Origin: an uncultured Bacilli bacterium
GTDB taxonomy: Bacteria; Bacillota_I; Bacilli_A; RF39; UBA660
Assembly: GCA_944358375.1 (NCBI GenBank)
Contig: CALVQT010000001.1
Location: 124,001-188,000, forward strand
DNA length: 64,000 nucleotides
Direction: 5' to 3'
The position numbers and the translations under genes are program-made. Below the pieces are notes generated by a model that was not told the origin of the DNA, ran no database searches, and saw only the letters and a program-made list of their open reading frames with translations. Of the stretch, positions 26,810-36,912 are shown piece by piece. The first letter of the stretch is position 1; the number at the start of each line of letters is the position of its first letter.

Positions 26810-27355
26810 ATGGAAAAGAGAAAACCAATGGATGTTACTATAGGAACAAATATGAGTAAGTTAAGAAAGCAATTTAATCTAACTCAAAGAGAAATATGTT
26901 CAGTAGTAGGAGTAAATACATCTACATATAAGCACTATGAATTAGGTGATAGAATGGTACCTATTAGTGTATTACAAGATTTGGCTAAATTTTATAAAGT
27001 ATCAACAAATTATTTTTTTGAAAATATGCCAGAGTTATCTGATAAAGAATCATTAGAATTATCTAATTATGCTTTTAGAGTTGCTAATAATACACAAAAG
27101 TTTATAGCTATTGATTTAAAGAATCCTACTAAAGGATTAGACGAAATAGAAGAAAAAACACAAGCAAGAGCTAGACTTAGAATTAAGAACTTGAGATTAG
27201 AAAATAATAAATCTCAAAAAGAATTAGCAAAATACTTAGAAATAGATTTATCTACTTATAATAAATATGAAAAAGGTAGTAGAAAATTAAGTAATGAAGT
27301 AGTTAAGAAATTAGCTGAATATTACAATGTATCAGTAAGTGATATAGTTGATTAA
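26810..27355 (+). CDS. XRE-family repressor with two HTH domains
   Basis: 181 residues with two full HTH_3 domains: residues ~13-68 (MSKLRKQFNLTQREICSVVG) and ~122-178 (IKNLRLENNKSQKELAKYLE). Two tandem DNA-binding domains suit the repeated palindromes upstream. It probably holds the element quiescent by blocking the leftward promoter and regulates itself. TAGGAGG site; TATAAT at 26773. Confidence 0.85.
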   Translation: MEKRKPMDVTIGTNMSKLRKQFNLTQREICSVVGVNTSTYKHYELGDRMVPISVLQDLAKFYKVSTNYFFENMPELSDKESLELSNYAFRVANNTQKFIAIDLKNPTKGLDEIEEKTQARARLRIKNLRLENNKSQKELAKYLEIDLSTYNKYEKGSRKLSNEVVKKLAEYYNVSVSDIVD

Positions 27356-27358
27356 CAA

Positions 27359-27419
27359 ATGACAGAATGACATTAGAAACAGGTATAGGGTATATCCAGA
27401 GTTAATGTCATAGTGTCAT
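27359..27419 (+). promoter_or_regulatory. Hairpin with tandem GA/AG internal loop before the restriction operon
   Basis: ATGACA (27359-27364) pairs with TGTCAT (27414-27419), and ATGACATTA (27367-27375) with TAATGTCAT (27403-27411), separated by a GA facing AG loop. It ends right at the ribosome site of the next gene and has no T tract. It may be a translational control structure or, as DNA, a doubled operator of ATGACA half-sites. Confidence 0.5.
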
Positions 27420-27432
27420 AAGGAGGAAAAAT

Positions 27433-29895
27433 ATGAATGAGTTATTATCTTTACAAGATTTGTTTAATAAGAAAATATTTAGAATTCCTGATTATCAAAG
27501 GGGCTATTCTTGGGAAGAATTACAATTAAAAGAATTTTGGAGCGATTTATTAAATTTATTGCTAGATAGAGATCATTATACTGGAATGATTTCACTAAAA
27601 AAACTAGATAGTGAATATGTTAATAATGAGAAATGGAATGATGAGAAATGGTTAATCGATAACTGGGGATATGTTCCTTATCATGTTGTTGATGGTCAAC
27701 AAAGATTAACTACATTTATAATTCTTATTAATGAAATTGTAAATTATTATATAAATCAAAATCCAGAAAAGTCTTTAAATGAAATTTTTATAAATAGTAT
27801 TCCTTTGAGTAAAATTCAAGAAGACTACTTAGTTCAAACAAAACCAGATTCACAAGGAACAATAAGAACTTATAAATTTGGATATGAAGTAGATAATCCA
27901 AGCTATCAATTTTTCAAATATAGAATATTAGAACCTTCAAATCCACTTGCTGTAGATGAAACTTTTTATACATTAAATTTAGCAAAATCTAAACAATTTT
28001 TTGAAACTAAAATTAAGGAATTAGTTGAATCAAAAGGAATTAATGAATTAGAAAATATATTTAAAAAAGTTACACAAAGATTAAAATTTAATATGTATTA
28101 TATTGACAATGATTTTAATGTTTTTATTGCATTTGAAACAATGAATAATCGTGGCAAAAGATTATCCTACTTAGAATTATTAAAAAACAGATTAATATAT
28201 TTATCTACTGTCTTTGATGTTCCTGAAGACAATAAAACAGCAGTTAGAAAAAATATTAATGAGACTTGGAAAACGGTATATGAATATTTAGGAAAAAACA
28301 AATTAAAACCTTTAAATGATAATGAGTTTTTACAAGCACATTGGATGATGTATTTTGGATATACTCGTTCCAATAAAGTAACTTATGATTCGTTTTTACT
28401 AAATGATTATTTCACACAACAAAATATATCAAATGAATATAATTTTGAAATAAAAGAAGAAGATACTGAATTATCAATTGAAGAAGAGGATATTGATAAC
28501 GAAGAAATACAAAAAGAAGAAAAAGTAAGCAGTAAAAAAGAAAAACTTACTATAGGAACAATAAATAATTATATAAATAGCATGAAGTCATTAATTCCAT
28601 ATTGGTATCAAATACATTATCCTCATGAAATAGAAAATAAAAATATAAGAATGTATATTGAAAGATTAAATAGATTAGGATATGTAAACTTTAAACCATT
28701 AACAACAGTTTTATTATCTAAAAATAATTTAAGTGAAGAACAAAAAGTTGCCGTTTTAAAAGGTATGGAAAGATTTGTATTCTTACATTATAGATTAAAT
28801 GGTTATTTAGGGACCTATAAAAATAGTTTCTTCTATAACTTAGCCCATGATTATTATTTTAATAATGTTACTTATGCTGATGTTTTAAAAGAAGTAAATG
28901 ATATTGATTTCTTAAGTGATAATAAAGTTGCTAATATGAATGGTATCTATACTAAATTTGATAGATTATTTAAGAATAATAATGGATTCTATTCGTGGGC
29001 ATCAATAAGATATGTATTATATGAATATGAAAGAGAATTGATGACTGGTATGGCATCTAGTGTTAGATTATTGCCAGAAGATATATTTAAAAAAGATGAA
29101 AAAGATCATTATTCTATAGAACATATTTATCCACAAACCCCAACAGATGAATATTGGTTAAATAACTATAATATGTATACAGATAGTAATAAGCATAAAC
29201 TAACAAATACGATTGGTAATTTATTACCACTATCTAAAACAATTAATAGTTCATTACAAAACTATTCGTTTGAGAGAAAAAAAGAAATGAGATTTTGTGA
29301 TGGCTCACATAATGAATTAGAAGTAAGCAGAAGTGAAGATTGGACTTCAAAAGAAATCTTAGATAGAGGATTAAAGATAGTTAAATTTATGGAAAAAGAA
29401 TGGGACTTTATAATTCCTAATTTAGCTGAAAGAAAAAGATTCTTAGGTTTAGATTTTATGATAGAAGAAGATGATGAATGGATTGATTCAACTGATGTTA
29501 TAAATTATCAAGAAGAAACTAAAGTAAAAGAAATAACATTTGATGAAAATCAATTGAATAAATTAATGACAAATACTAGACCAGAACTAATAAAAGTTTA
29601 TGAAGAACTAAATCAGTATGTTTTATCTTTAAATGAAAACATAAAAAGAGGAACCTCAACTGTATATTTATCTTACAATTATGGGAAAAATTTCATTGAA
29701 TTATGGTTCCAAGTTAATAGCTTAAAATATGTTATTATGACTGGTGATTATGATGATCCAAAAGGGCTTGTAGTAGAATTAGCAGAATCATATAAATGGA
29801 CAAATGACCGTTGTATATTTGTTAATTTAGATTCAGATATAGAATATATAAAAAATATATTAAAACAAAGTTTTGAAAAACAATTTAATAGATAA
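27433..29895 (+). CDS. GmrSD-like DUF262 / DUF1524 (HNH) nuclease
   Basis: 820 residues. The N-terminal DUF262 domain has FRIPDYQRGYSWEELQLKEF (near residue 17) and the hallmark VVDGQQRLTTF (near 92), a ParB-like nucleotide hydrolase site. The DUF1524 HNH-type part has SIEHIYPQTP near 560 and TIGNLLPLS near 595. A further ~120-residue C-terminal domain follows. GmrSD proteins cut modified DNA (type IV restriction). Here it precedes hsdRMS by 29 bases, so one operon may combine type I and modification-dependent restriction. Confidence 0.83.
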   Translation: MNELLSLQDLFNKKIFRIPDYQRGYSWEELQLKEFWSDLLNLLLDRDHYTGMISLKKLDSEYVNNEKWNDEKWLIDNWGYVPYHVVDGQQRLTTFIILINEIVNYYINQNPEKSLNEIFINSIPLSKIQEDYLVQTKPDSQGTIRTYKFGYEVDNPSYQFFKYRILEPSNPLAVDETFYTLNLAKSKQFFETKIKELVESKGINELENIFKKVTQRLKFNMYYIDNDFNVFIAFETMNNRGKRLSYLELLKNRLIYLSTVFDVPEDNKTAVRKNINETWKTVYEYLGKNKLKPLNDNEFLQAHWMMYFGYTRSNKVTYDSFLLNDYFTQQNISNEYNFEIKEEDTELSIEEEDIDNEEIQKEEKVSSKKEKLTIGTINNYINSMKSLIPYWYQIHYPHEIENKNIRMYIERLNRLGYVNFKPLTTVLLSKNNLSEEQKVAVLKGMERFVFLHYRLNGYLGTYKNSFFYNLAHDYYFNNVTYADVLKEVNDIDFLSDNKVANMNGIYTKFDRLFKNNNGFYSWASIRYVLYEYERELMTGMASSVRLLPEDIFKKDEKDHYSIEHIYPQTPTDEYWLNNYNMYTDSNKHKLTNTIGNLLPLSKTINSSLQNYSFERKKEMRFCDGSHNELEVSRSEDWTSKEILDRGLKIVKFMEKEWDFIIPNLAERKRFLGLDFMIEEDDEWIDSTDVINYQEETKVKEITFDENQLNKLMTNTRPELIKVYEELNQYVLSLNENIKRGTSTVYLSYNYGKNFIELWFQVNSLKYVIMTGDYDDPKGLVVELAESYKWTNDRCIFVNLDSDIEYIKNILKQSFEKQFNR

Positions 29896-29924
29896 TTAAT
29901 AAATAAAAATAGGAGAGTGATAAA

Positions 29925-32912
29925 ATGGTTGAGTTCTCTGAAAATACAAGAGTAAAGATTCCTGCCTTAGTACATGCTACTAGATTAGGTTATAAATACT
30001 TATCTCTAAAAGAGTATAAAAATGAAATTGATGAAGAGACAAATATCTTTAAAAATATATTTAAAGAAAGTATCAATAGAATAAATAATTTAGAATTATC
30101 AGATGAGAATATAACTAAATTAATTAGTGAATTATCGTTTTCGTTAGCAAATGATGATCTAGGAAGACAGTTTTATAAATACTTAATTAATGGATATAAA
30201 GGAATTAAATTAATCGATTTTGAAGATGAAAAAAATAACGAATATAATGTTGTAACTGAATTAATATATAAAAATGGTGAAGATGAATTTAGACCAGATG
30301 TTATTATGTTAATAAATGGTATGCCGTTAGGGTTTTTAGAGGTTAAAAAACCAAATAATAGAGAAGGTATATTAGCAGAAAGAAATAGAATTAATGATAG
30401 ATTTAAAAATAAGAAATTTAAGAAATTTGTTAATATTACACAACTATTATTGTTTTCAAATAACCAAGAATATAATGAAGATTCAGGTGTACCAATAGAA
30501 GGTGCATTCTATGGAACAACTAGTTATAATAATGTGTTTTTCAATTGTTTTAGAGAAGAAGATACTTCTATTTTTAGCAAAATTCAAGATTTAGATTATG
30601 TACAAGAAAACAATATTTTAAAAGATAATAATTATGTATCCATTAAAGGAACTCCAGAGTATTCTACTAACTTAAGTAGTACATCACCAACTAATAGATT
30701 AATTACATCTTTATTTCATAAATCAAGAATTTTAAAACTATTAAAATATGGCATTGTATATGTTGAAAGATCTAATAAAGATGGAATTATTGAAATCCAA
30801 AAACATGTTATGAGATATCAACAATTCTTTGCCACATTAGCTATTGAAAATACTTTAGATAAAAATATTAAGAAAGGTGTAATATGGCATACACAAGGTT
30901 CAGGAAAAACTGCATTAGCATATTATAATGTTAAATATATTACTGATTATTTTCAAAAAAGAGGTAAAGTTGCAAAATTCTATTTTGTAGTAGATAGACT
31001 AGATTTATTAAAACAAGCTAGTCAAGAATTTACTGCAAGAGGATTAGAGGTTACAAGAGTAAATTCTAAAGAAGAATTTAAAAATACAATAAAAGAAACA
31101 TCTGCAGTTTCAAAAACTGGTAATTTAACAATTAATGTTGTTAATATACAAAAATTTTCAGAAGATTCTAGTGTTAAAGAAGCTGATTATAATGTAGATG
31201 TACAAAGAATATATTTCTTAGATGAAGCTCATAGAAGTTATAATCCAAGAGGTTCTTTCTTAGCAAACTTATTTGCATCTGATAGAGAAGGTATTTTTAT
31301 TGGACTAACAGGTACTCCATTAATTGGTGAAAACTATAGTACCAAAGATATTTTTGGAGATTATATTCACAAATATTATTATAATAAATCAATTGCTGAT
31401 GGTTATACTTTGAAATTAATTAGGGAAGGTATAGAAACATCGTATAAGACAGAATTAAATAATACCTTAGATGAGATTAAAAGAACATTAGGCTTATCTA
31501 AGGAAGAAGAAATTTTTGCTCATCCTAAATATACAAAAGCATTAACTAAATATATAGTAGATGACTTTAAAAAATCTAGATTAATGTATAATGATGAAAC
31601 CATAGGCGGAATGATTGTTTGCGATTCACAAGTTCAAGCAAGAAATGTATTTAGTGATCTAGCAGATTATGATTTATCAAAGGCATTAATTTTATATAAT
31701 GAAGATGATAAAAAGACAAGAAGCGAAGAAGTAGATGATTTTAAAAAAGGAAAAATAGATATTCTTGTAGTTCAAAATATGCTATTAACTGGATTTGATG
31801 CTCCAAGATTAAAGAAAATCTACTTAGGCAGAGTTATAAAAGCACACAATTTATTGCAAACATTAACAAGAGTTAATAGACCATATAAGAATTTTAAATA
31901 TGGATATGTTGTAGATTTTGCAGATATAAGAGAAGAATTTGATAGAACAAACGCTGCATATTTCAATGAATTACAACAGCAATTAGGAGAAGATTTTAAA
32001 ACTTATAGTGATATCTTTTTATCACAAGAAGAAATTGAAAAAAGTATAAAAGATATAGAAAATAAATTATTTGAATACGATAGTGAAAATCTTGAAATAT
32101 TCTCTCAACAAATTAATGAACTAGAAAAGAAAAATTTAATCGATTTAAAGAAAATAATGATTACTTACAAAGATCTTTATAATGTTATTAAAGCATTTGG
32201 ATATAATGATTTATTAGGAAGAATCAAGATTGATAGAGTAAGTAAAATGGTTCATGAAGTTGAAAGAAGAATCGATATAATAAATTTAACTAATAAAGAA
32301 AATCAAGATACTGCAAGTATGCTTAATGTAGCATTAGCTAATATTGACTTTAACTTCAGAAAAATAAGTGAAGAAGAATTAGTAATAGCTGATAAATATA
32401 AACAAAAATTTGATGAAGTAAGAAAAGAATTCTTAATTAATATTGATAAAGATGATATGAAATATATTCTGTTATTTAGAGAATACAATAACTTATTTAC
32501 ATCAATTAATTTTGAAGATTTAACAGTATCAGATATGAATAATAACACAGTTAAATTAGACGAGTTAATGAAAAAAATTCATTCACTAAATGAAAGTAAT
32601 AATAGGTTACTAGTAAAATATTCTGGTGATGAAAAATATGTTAAAATTCATAAGAGAGTATTAGAAAGAATTCCTGAGTTTAATCAAGTTGATTTATATG
32701 AAATATTAACAAATCTAAAAAATGAAATAGATGATATTTTATTAAGAAAATACGATATTATGGATACAGAATCTTACTTTAAACAAACAATTATGCCAAT
32801 GACTTTAGATGAATTTGATAAACATAATATTACAATTGTAATAGACGAAGTTCAATTCTTTACAGAAGTTATTGTTGAAACATACTTAGCAGAGAGGAGT
32901 CTAAACTTATGA
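29925..32912 (+). CDS. hsdR: Type I restriction enzyme, R subunit
   Basis: 995 residues, normal for HsdR. The N-terminal nuclease shows FRPDVIMLINGMPLGFLEVK (PD-ExK site). The motor has Walker A HTQGSGKTALA near residue 330, LDEAHRSYNPRG near 432, GLTGTPL near 463, and the late helicase motif TLTRVNRPYKN near 650. It translocates and cleaves unmodified DNA with HsdM and HsdS. Its stop overlaps the hsdM start (ATGA). Confidence 0.94.
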   Translation: MVEFSENTRVKIPALVHATRLGYKYLSLKEYKNEIDEETNIFKNIFKESINRINNLELSDENITKLISELSFSLANDDLGRQFYKYLINGYKGIKLIDFEDEKNNEYNVVTELIYKNGEDEFRPDVIMLINGMPLGFLEVKKPNNREGILAERNRINDRFKNKKFKKFVNITQLLLFSNNQEYNEDSGVPIEGAFYGTTSYNNVFFNCFREEDTSIFSKIQDLDYVQENNILKDNNYVSIKGTPEYSTNLSSTSPTNRLITSLFHKSRILKLLKYGIVYVERSNKDGIIEIQKHVMRYQQFFATLAIENTLDKNIKKGVIWHTQGSGKTALAYYNVKYITDYFQKRGKVAKFYFVVDRLDLLKQASQEFTARGLEVTRVNSKEEFKNTIKETSAVSKTGNLTINVVNIQKFSEDSSVKEADYNVDVQRIYFLDEAHRSYNPRGSFLANLFASDREGIFIGLTGTPLIGENYSTKDIFGDYIHKYYYNKSIADGYTLKLIREGIETSYKTELNNTLDEIKRTLGLSKEEEIFAHPKYTKALTKYIVDDFKKSRLMYNDETIGGMIVCDSQVQARNVFSDLADYDLSKALILYNEDDKKTRSEEVDDFKKGKIDILVVQNMLLTGFDAPRLKKIYLGRVIKAHNLLQTLTRVNRPYKNFKYGYVVDFADIREEFDRTNAAYFNELQQQLGEDFKTYSDIFLSQEEIEKSIKDIENKLFEYDSENLEIFSQQINELEKKNLIDLKKIMITYKDLYNVIKAFGYNDLLGRIKIDRVSKMVHEVERRIDIINLTNKENQDTASMLNVALANIDFNFRKISEEELVIADKYKQKFDEVRKEFLINIDKDDMKYILLFREYNNLFTSINFEDLTVSDMNNNTVKLDELMKKIHSLNESNNRLLVKYSGDEKYVKIHKRVLERIPEFNQVDLYEILTNLKNEIDDILLRKYDIMDTESYFKQTIMPMTLDEFDKHNITIVIDEVQFFTEVIVETYLAERSLNL

Positions 32913-34558
32913 CAACTGAAAGAGAAATAATAAGAAAAACAGAAAAGATGATTGATGAGTTAAAAAGTGTATGTTCTACATATGGTCTTGGAAACGCATC
33001 AAGTGAATATAAAATCATAACAGAAATTTTCTTATATAAATACTTAAATGATAAATTCATATATGAAACAAAAAAAGTGGCAAAAGAACTTAATGAAAAT
33101 TCAACTACTAAAGAAGTAGAAAAATATTTAGATTCTTTAAGTCCTGAACAATTCTCAATATTAACAATGAGAATGGGTGCAAATGTAGCTAAAATTCAAA
33201 ATTCATATAGAGTAAGTACATTATTTAATAACCAAAATTCAACTATGCCTGAATTTTATGAATTATTTGATAATGCTTTAATAGGTATCTCAAACGATAA
33301 TGTTGATATATTTTCAGTTAAAACAGGTTCAAAAGAAAAAATTAAATTATTTGATACATTATCTCAATATATAACTGAATCAGATAAAAGAAATGCATTC
33401 TTTAGAGCAATGATATCTAAACTAGTAGAATTTAGTTTTGAAAATGCATTTTCAGAAAAATATGATTTCTTTGCAACTATATTTGAATATTTAATTAAAG
33501 ATTATAATAAGGATTTTGGTAAGTATGCAGAATATTATACTCCTAATTCAATAGCTAGAATCATAGCAAAAATATTAGCGCCAGAACCAACACAAAATGT
33601 AACTTTGTATGATCCGGCAGCTGGCTCTGGAACTTTATTATTAGCATTAGCACATCAAATAGGAGAAGAAAATTGTACAATTTACTCTCAAGATATATCA
33701 CAAAAATCAAACGAATTTTTAAGATTAAACTTAATTTTAAATAATTTAGTTCATTCATTAGGAAACGTAATTCATGGTGATACTTTATTAAATCCTGTAC
33801 ATTTAAATAAAGAAAAAAATGGATTAGCACAATTTGATTACATAGTAAGTAATCCACCATTTAAAACAGATTTTAGTGAAACAAGAGATCAACTTGCTGA
33901 TGATAAGTATAAAGATAGATTTTTTGCTGGTGTTCCAAAAATCCCAAAACAAGATAAAGATAAAATGGCTATATATTTGCTATTTATACAACATATTTTA
34001 TTTTCAATGAAAGACAATGGCAAGGCTGCAATTGTTGTTCCAACAGGGTTTATTACCGCACAAAAAGGTATTGAAAGAAAAATTAGAGAATATCTGATTG
34101 AAAATAATATGGTTAGTGGCGTTATTTCTATGCCATCCAATTTATTTGCAACAACAGGAACTAATGTAAGCGTATTATTTTTAGAAAAAAATAGTAATAG
34201 TAATAAAAATAATTGTATTTTAATAGATGCATCAGATATTGGTAAAAAAATTAAAGAAGGTAAAAATCAAAGGACAATACTTTTACCAGATGAAGTTGAA
34301 ATGATTATTAATATTTTTAATAACATGGAAGAAAAAGAAGATTTTAGTGTTATTGTTCCTTACGATGAAATAAAATCAAAAAATTATTCGTTAAATGCTG
34401 GTCAATATTTTAAAATTAAGATTCAATTTAGTGAAATAACTAAAGAAGAATTTTCGAGTAAAATGAAAACTTACTCTCAAGATATTTCAGAATTGTTTTC
34501 CATCAATAATGATTTAAATAAAAAAATCCTCTCAGATATAGAAGGATTAGATTTATGA
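32909..34558 (+). CDS. hsdM: Type I restriction-modification, M subunit (N6-adenine methyltransferase)
   Basis: 549 residues. An N-terminal helical domain is followed by the gamma-class methyltransferase: SAM-binding DPAAGSGTLLLAL near residue 236 and catalytic NPPF near 315 (YIVSNPPFKTDF). It methylates adenines in the HsdS target sequence to protect self DNA. Four-base overlaps join it to hsdR and hsdS. Confidence 0.94.
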   Translation: MTTEREIIRKTEKMIDELKSVCSTYGLGNASSEYKIITEIFLYKYLNDKFIYETKKVAKELNENSTTKEVEKYLDSLSPEQFSILTMRMGANVAKIQNSYRVSTLFNNQNSTMPEFYELFDNALIGISNDNVDIFSVKTGSKEKIKLFDTLSQYITESDKRNAFFRAMISKLVEFSFENAFSEKYDFFATIFEYLIKDYNKDFGKYAEYYTPNSIARIIAKILAPEPTQNVTLYDPAAGSGTLLLALAHQIGEENCTIYSQDISQKSNEFLRLNLILNNLVHSLGNVIHGDTLLNPVHLNKEKNGLAQFDYIVSNPPFKTDFSETRDQLADDKYKDRFFAGVPKIPKQDKDKMAIYLLFIQHILFSMKDNGKAAIVVPTGFITAQKGIERKIREYLIENNMVSGVISMPSNLFATTGTNVSVLFLEKNSNSNKNNCILIDASDIGKKIKEGKNQRTILLPDEVEMIINIFNNMEEKEDFSVIVPYDEIKSKNYSLNAGQYFKIKIQFSEITKEEFSSKMKTYSQDISELFSINNDLNKKILSDIEGLDL

Positions 34559-35715
34559 AATATGATACATTAGATAAATATGTTAAATTAAGTCAAGGTT
34601 TAGCAATTAATAAAGCTTCTGAAAGCTTGGTATCCAATTTTAAAACTGATATTTTTTCTTATCCGTTGCTTAGGATTGCAGATATGATGAGTAATGAGTA
34701 CAGTAAATTTATATCAAAAAATGTTAATAGCAGTGTTGTAGCTAATAAAGATGATATTATTTATACACGAACTGGACAAATTGGTTTGGCTTTTAGAGGG
34801 TACATTGGAGTAGTTCATAATAATTGTTTTATAGTTAAGTTAATTTCTAAAGAAATTAATAAAGATTATTTATATTGTATTCTAAAATCTAATTTTGTAA
34901 GGGAACAAGCATTAAAATTTTCAAAAAGTTCTGTTCAACCAGATTTAACTCATGAAATGTTTAAAAATATTGTTATACCAATACCAACTCTTGAAAATCA
35001 AATTAAAATTTCAAAAATAATCTTAAATTTAGAAAACAAAATTGATAATAATAATCTAATTATAAATAAATTTGAAAAAATGATTGATTTGTTATTTGAT
35101 TATAAATTTTTACAATTAGATAAAAATAAAGAACAAGATTATGTGTTTAATGATAAATTAAATAGAAAAATCCCAAAAACATGGAATGTAATGAAAATTT
35201 CAGATGTAGCAAAAATAAGTGCGGGTGGAGATAAACCTAAAATATATAGTAGCATTAAAACAACAGATTGCAGTATTCCTATATATTCTAATGGTTCTGA
35301 TAATATGGGATTATATGGATTTACTAATAAACCTACAAAATCTAAAAATTCAATTACAGTATCAGCGAGAGGTAATATAGGGTATACTGTATTAAGAAAA
35401 GAAGATTTTGTTCCAGTTATTCGTTTGATTACATTAGTTCCAAATAACCCTAACATGGTTGAATATCTTACTAATTATTTAAAAAAAATAAATTTTTCAA
35501 AAAATGGCTCTATTCAACAGCAACTAGTAGTTCCACAAATTAGTGATATTGAAATTCTTATGCCAGATTGCGAGAGTATAGATTTTTATCACAATAAAAC
35601 AAAAAATATGTATGAGAAAATTTATTATTTACAAAAAGAGAATAATTCTTTGGAACACTATAAGAATTATATCTTTCCGATGTTGATAAATGGACAAATT
35701 AAAATAGAAGATTAA
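34555..35715 (+). CDS. hsdS: Type I restriction-modification, specificity subunit
   Basis: 386 residues with two target-recognition domains (about 1-150 and 200-340), each followed by a conserved helix: PTLENQIKISKIILNLENKI near 142 and the second spacer helix near 345. KIPKTWNVMKISDVAKISAG begins the second domain. It sets DNA sequence specificity. Only one hsdS copy is present and no inverted hsdS cassette was noticed. Confidence 0.9.
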   Translation: MKYDTLDKYVKLSQGLAINKASESLVSNFKTDIFSYPLLRIADMMSNEYSKFISKNVNSSVVANKDDIIYTRTGQIGLAFRGYIGVVHNNCFIVKLISKEINKDYLYCILKSNFVREQALKFSKSSVQPDLTHEMFKNIVIPIPTLENQIKISKIILNLENKIDNNNLIINKFEKMIDLLFDYKFLQLDKNKEQDYVFNDKLNRKIPKTWNVMKISDVAKISAGGDKPKIYSSIKTTDCSIPIYSNGSDNMGLYGFTNKPTKSKNSITVSARGNIGYTVLRKEDFVPVIRLITLVPNNPNMVEYLTNYLKKINFSKNGSIQQQLVVPQISDIEILMPDCESIDFYHNKTKNMYEKIYYLQKENNSLEHYKNYIFPMLINGQIKIED

Positions 35716-35776
35716 AAGGTTCTTTGTCAAGTAGTGTTGGTGGAACCAAAAACTAATGATAAATGAACTGTGTATG

Positions 35777-35804
35777 AGAGTCAAAATTTTGTCTCTCTTT
35801 TATT
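35777..35804 (+). terminator. Terminator after hsdS
   Basis: GAGAG-T-CAA (35777-35785) pairs with TTG-T-CTCTC (35790-35798), one T-T mismatch, then TTTTA. A TATAAT at 35810-35815 follows and would serve the next gene. Confidence 0.65.
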
Positions 35805-35837
35805 ATAGTATAATAAATTATCAAAGAAGGAGATATT

Positions 35838-36749
35838 ATGAACTATACAAATAAACAAATTAATAGAATACTACATATTCAAGATTTTTTAGGTACAGCA
35901 AATACTTTATCAAAGATATATAAAGAATACGATAATAAAGAACTTACTGCTGATAATATAATTGAAAAACAATGTATATATAAATTATTCTGTTCTTCTA
36001 TGTATAATTTAATAGATGCAATAAAAAAATCAAATGAAATATTTGATAATACTAAATCATTTAAATTATTTCAGCAAAACATAAATCAAAAATTTGTAGC
36101 AAATAATAATGAGTTTGTAGAAAGAGAAAATTATGAATCAAATCTATATAAAATATTAGCTCAAATAAGACACCAGAATAATCATTTTGAAAGAGATGAT
36201 AATGATGATACTATGTTATTTGAAATTTACATTGATTTTGAAATACTAGATGAATTAAGAAAAATAATAAATGAAATATTTTATGAAGTTTATAATGAAA
36301 TAGATAAAAATAAAATAAAACAACTTACTTTGTCTAAGCCCAAAATAAAGTATTCTTTTGATAAATTTGATAAGAAAGTTGATTTTGTAGAATTGAAATA
36401 TCTTGAATCTACTAATGAAATAGATAAAATATTTGCAAAAGATAATGAAAGAGCAATTGAGATATTACGAGAGTATTGTAATCCGAGTAATGTTTTTGAT
36501 TTAATGAATAAAGATAAAGAAGCAATTGAAAAGTATGATTTGATTGATAAAGAGATGGAAGAACTATTTAATAAACAAGATAAATATATTACTGAAAATG
36601 GTAATGAATTACAAAAAGAAACTATGAAATCATTAAAAGACTTTTTAATTAATAATGAATCAGTTACTAAAAATGAATATGATAAAAATATGAAAGAACT
36701 TGCTGATAAATTAAAAGAATTAATTGAAAAATCAGAAAAAAACAACTAA
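35838..36749 (+). CDS. HEPN-like protein at the right end of the element
   Basis: 303 residues. The first ~150 are helical and contain LAQIRHQNNHFERDD near residue 107, an RxxxxH pattern as in HEPN ribonucleases. The remainder is strongly charged and coiled-coil-like (Lys/Glu/Asp-rich). It has its own promoter after the restriction operon terminator and lies next to the right-end arm repeats. A toxin or abortive-infection role is plausible by motif and context; no named family is recognised. Confidence 0.55.
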   Translation: MNYTNKQINRILHIQDFLGTANTLSKIYKEYDNKELTADNIIEKQCIYKLFCSSMYNLIDAIKKSNEIFDNTKSFKLFQQNINQKFVANNNEFVERENYESNLYKILAQIRHQNNHFERDDNDDTMLFEIYIDFEILDELRKIINEIFYEVYNEIDKNKIKQLTLSKPKIKYSFDKFDKKVDFVELKYLESTNEIDKIFAKDNERAIEILREYCNPSNVFDLMNKDKEAIEKYDLIDKEMEELFNKQDKYITENGNELQKETMKSLKDFLINNESVTKNEYDKNMKELADKLKELIEKSEKNN

Positions 36750-36750
36750 T

Positions 36751-36772
36751 TTTTAGGTACAATTTAGGTACA
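36751..36772 (+). repeat. Right-end tandem arm-type repeats
   Basis: TTTTAGGTACA (36751-36761) and ATTTAGGTACA (36762-36772), same orientation as the left-end pair at 17011-17034, immediately after the stop of the HEPN-like gene. Confidence 0.6.
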
Positions 36773-36852
36773 AAAATACTAAAAAATCACGGTAAATGAC
36801 GGTTTATGCCAATATAAAAAGGCCCGTATTTAAAGGGCTTAACACAATTTGG

Positions 36853-36912
36853 TCTCTTCTAACTGAAGAGAACCGGCCCCCCTGAAGAGAGCCATTTGGC
36901 TCTCATTTTTTT
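36853..36912 (+). other. Right-end attachment region: stem, C-rich linker and terminator hairpin
   Basis: TCTCTTC-TAACT-GAAGAGA (36853-36871), a linker with six C containing CCCCCTGAAG (36878-36887), then GAGAGCC-ATTT-GGCTCTC (36887-36904) and a T run. The same order of parts occurs in the small RNA at the left end. It may be the original 3' half of that RNA gene left at attR. Confidence 0.5.

Larger units (their letters stand above)
16946..36887. mobile_element. Integrative mobilizable element with tyrosine integrase and MobV relaxase (boundaries approximate)
   Basis: The ends are proposed from an identical 10-bp core, CCCCCTGAAG, at 16946-16955 and 36878-36887, each inside a C-rich linker before a terminator hairpin. 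Tandem TTTAGGTACA arm-type repeats lie just inside each end (17011-17034 and 36751-36772). Between them are a tyrosine integrase, relaxase, RepA-like ATPase, small HTH protein and XRE repressor, plus Fic, TrlF, protease/HEPN and type I restriction-modification cargo. No type IV secretion genes are seen, so it would need a helper for conjugation. The exact crossover base is not determined. Confidence 0.6.

Noticed and set aside
32303..36745. Long minus-strand frames opposite hsdR, hsdM, hsdS and the HEPN-like gene
   Set aside because: They are antisense shadows of conserved coding frames; composition and lack of ribosome sites do not support genes.
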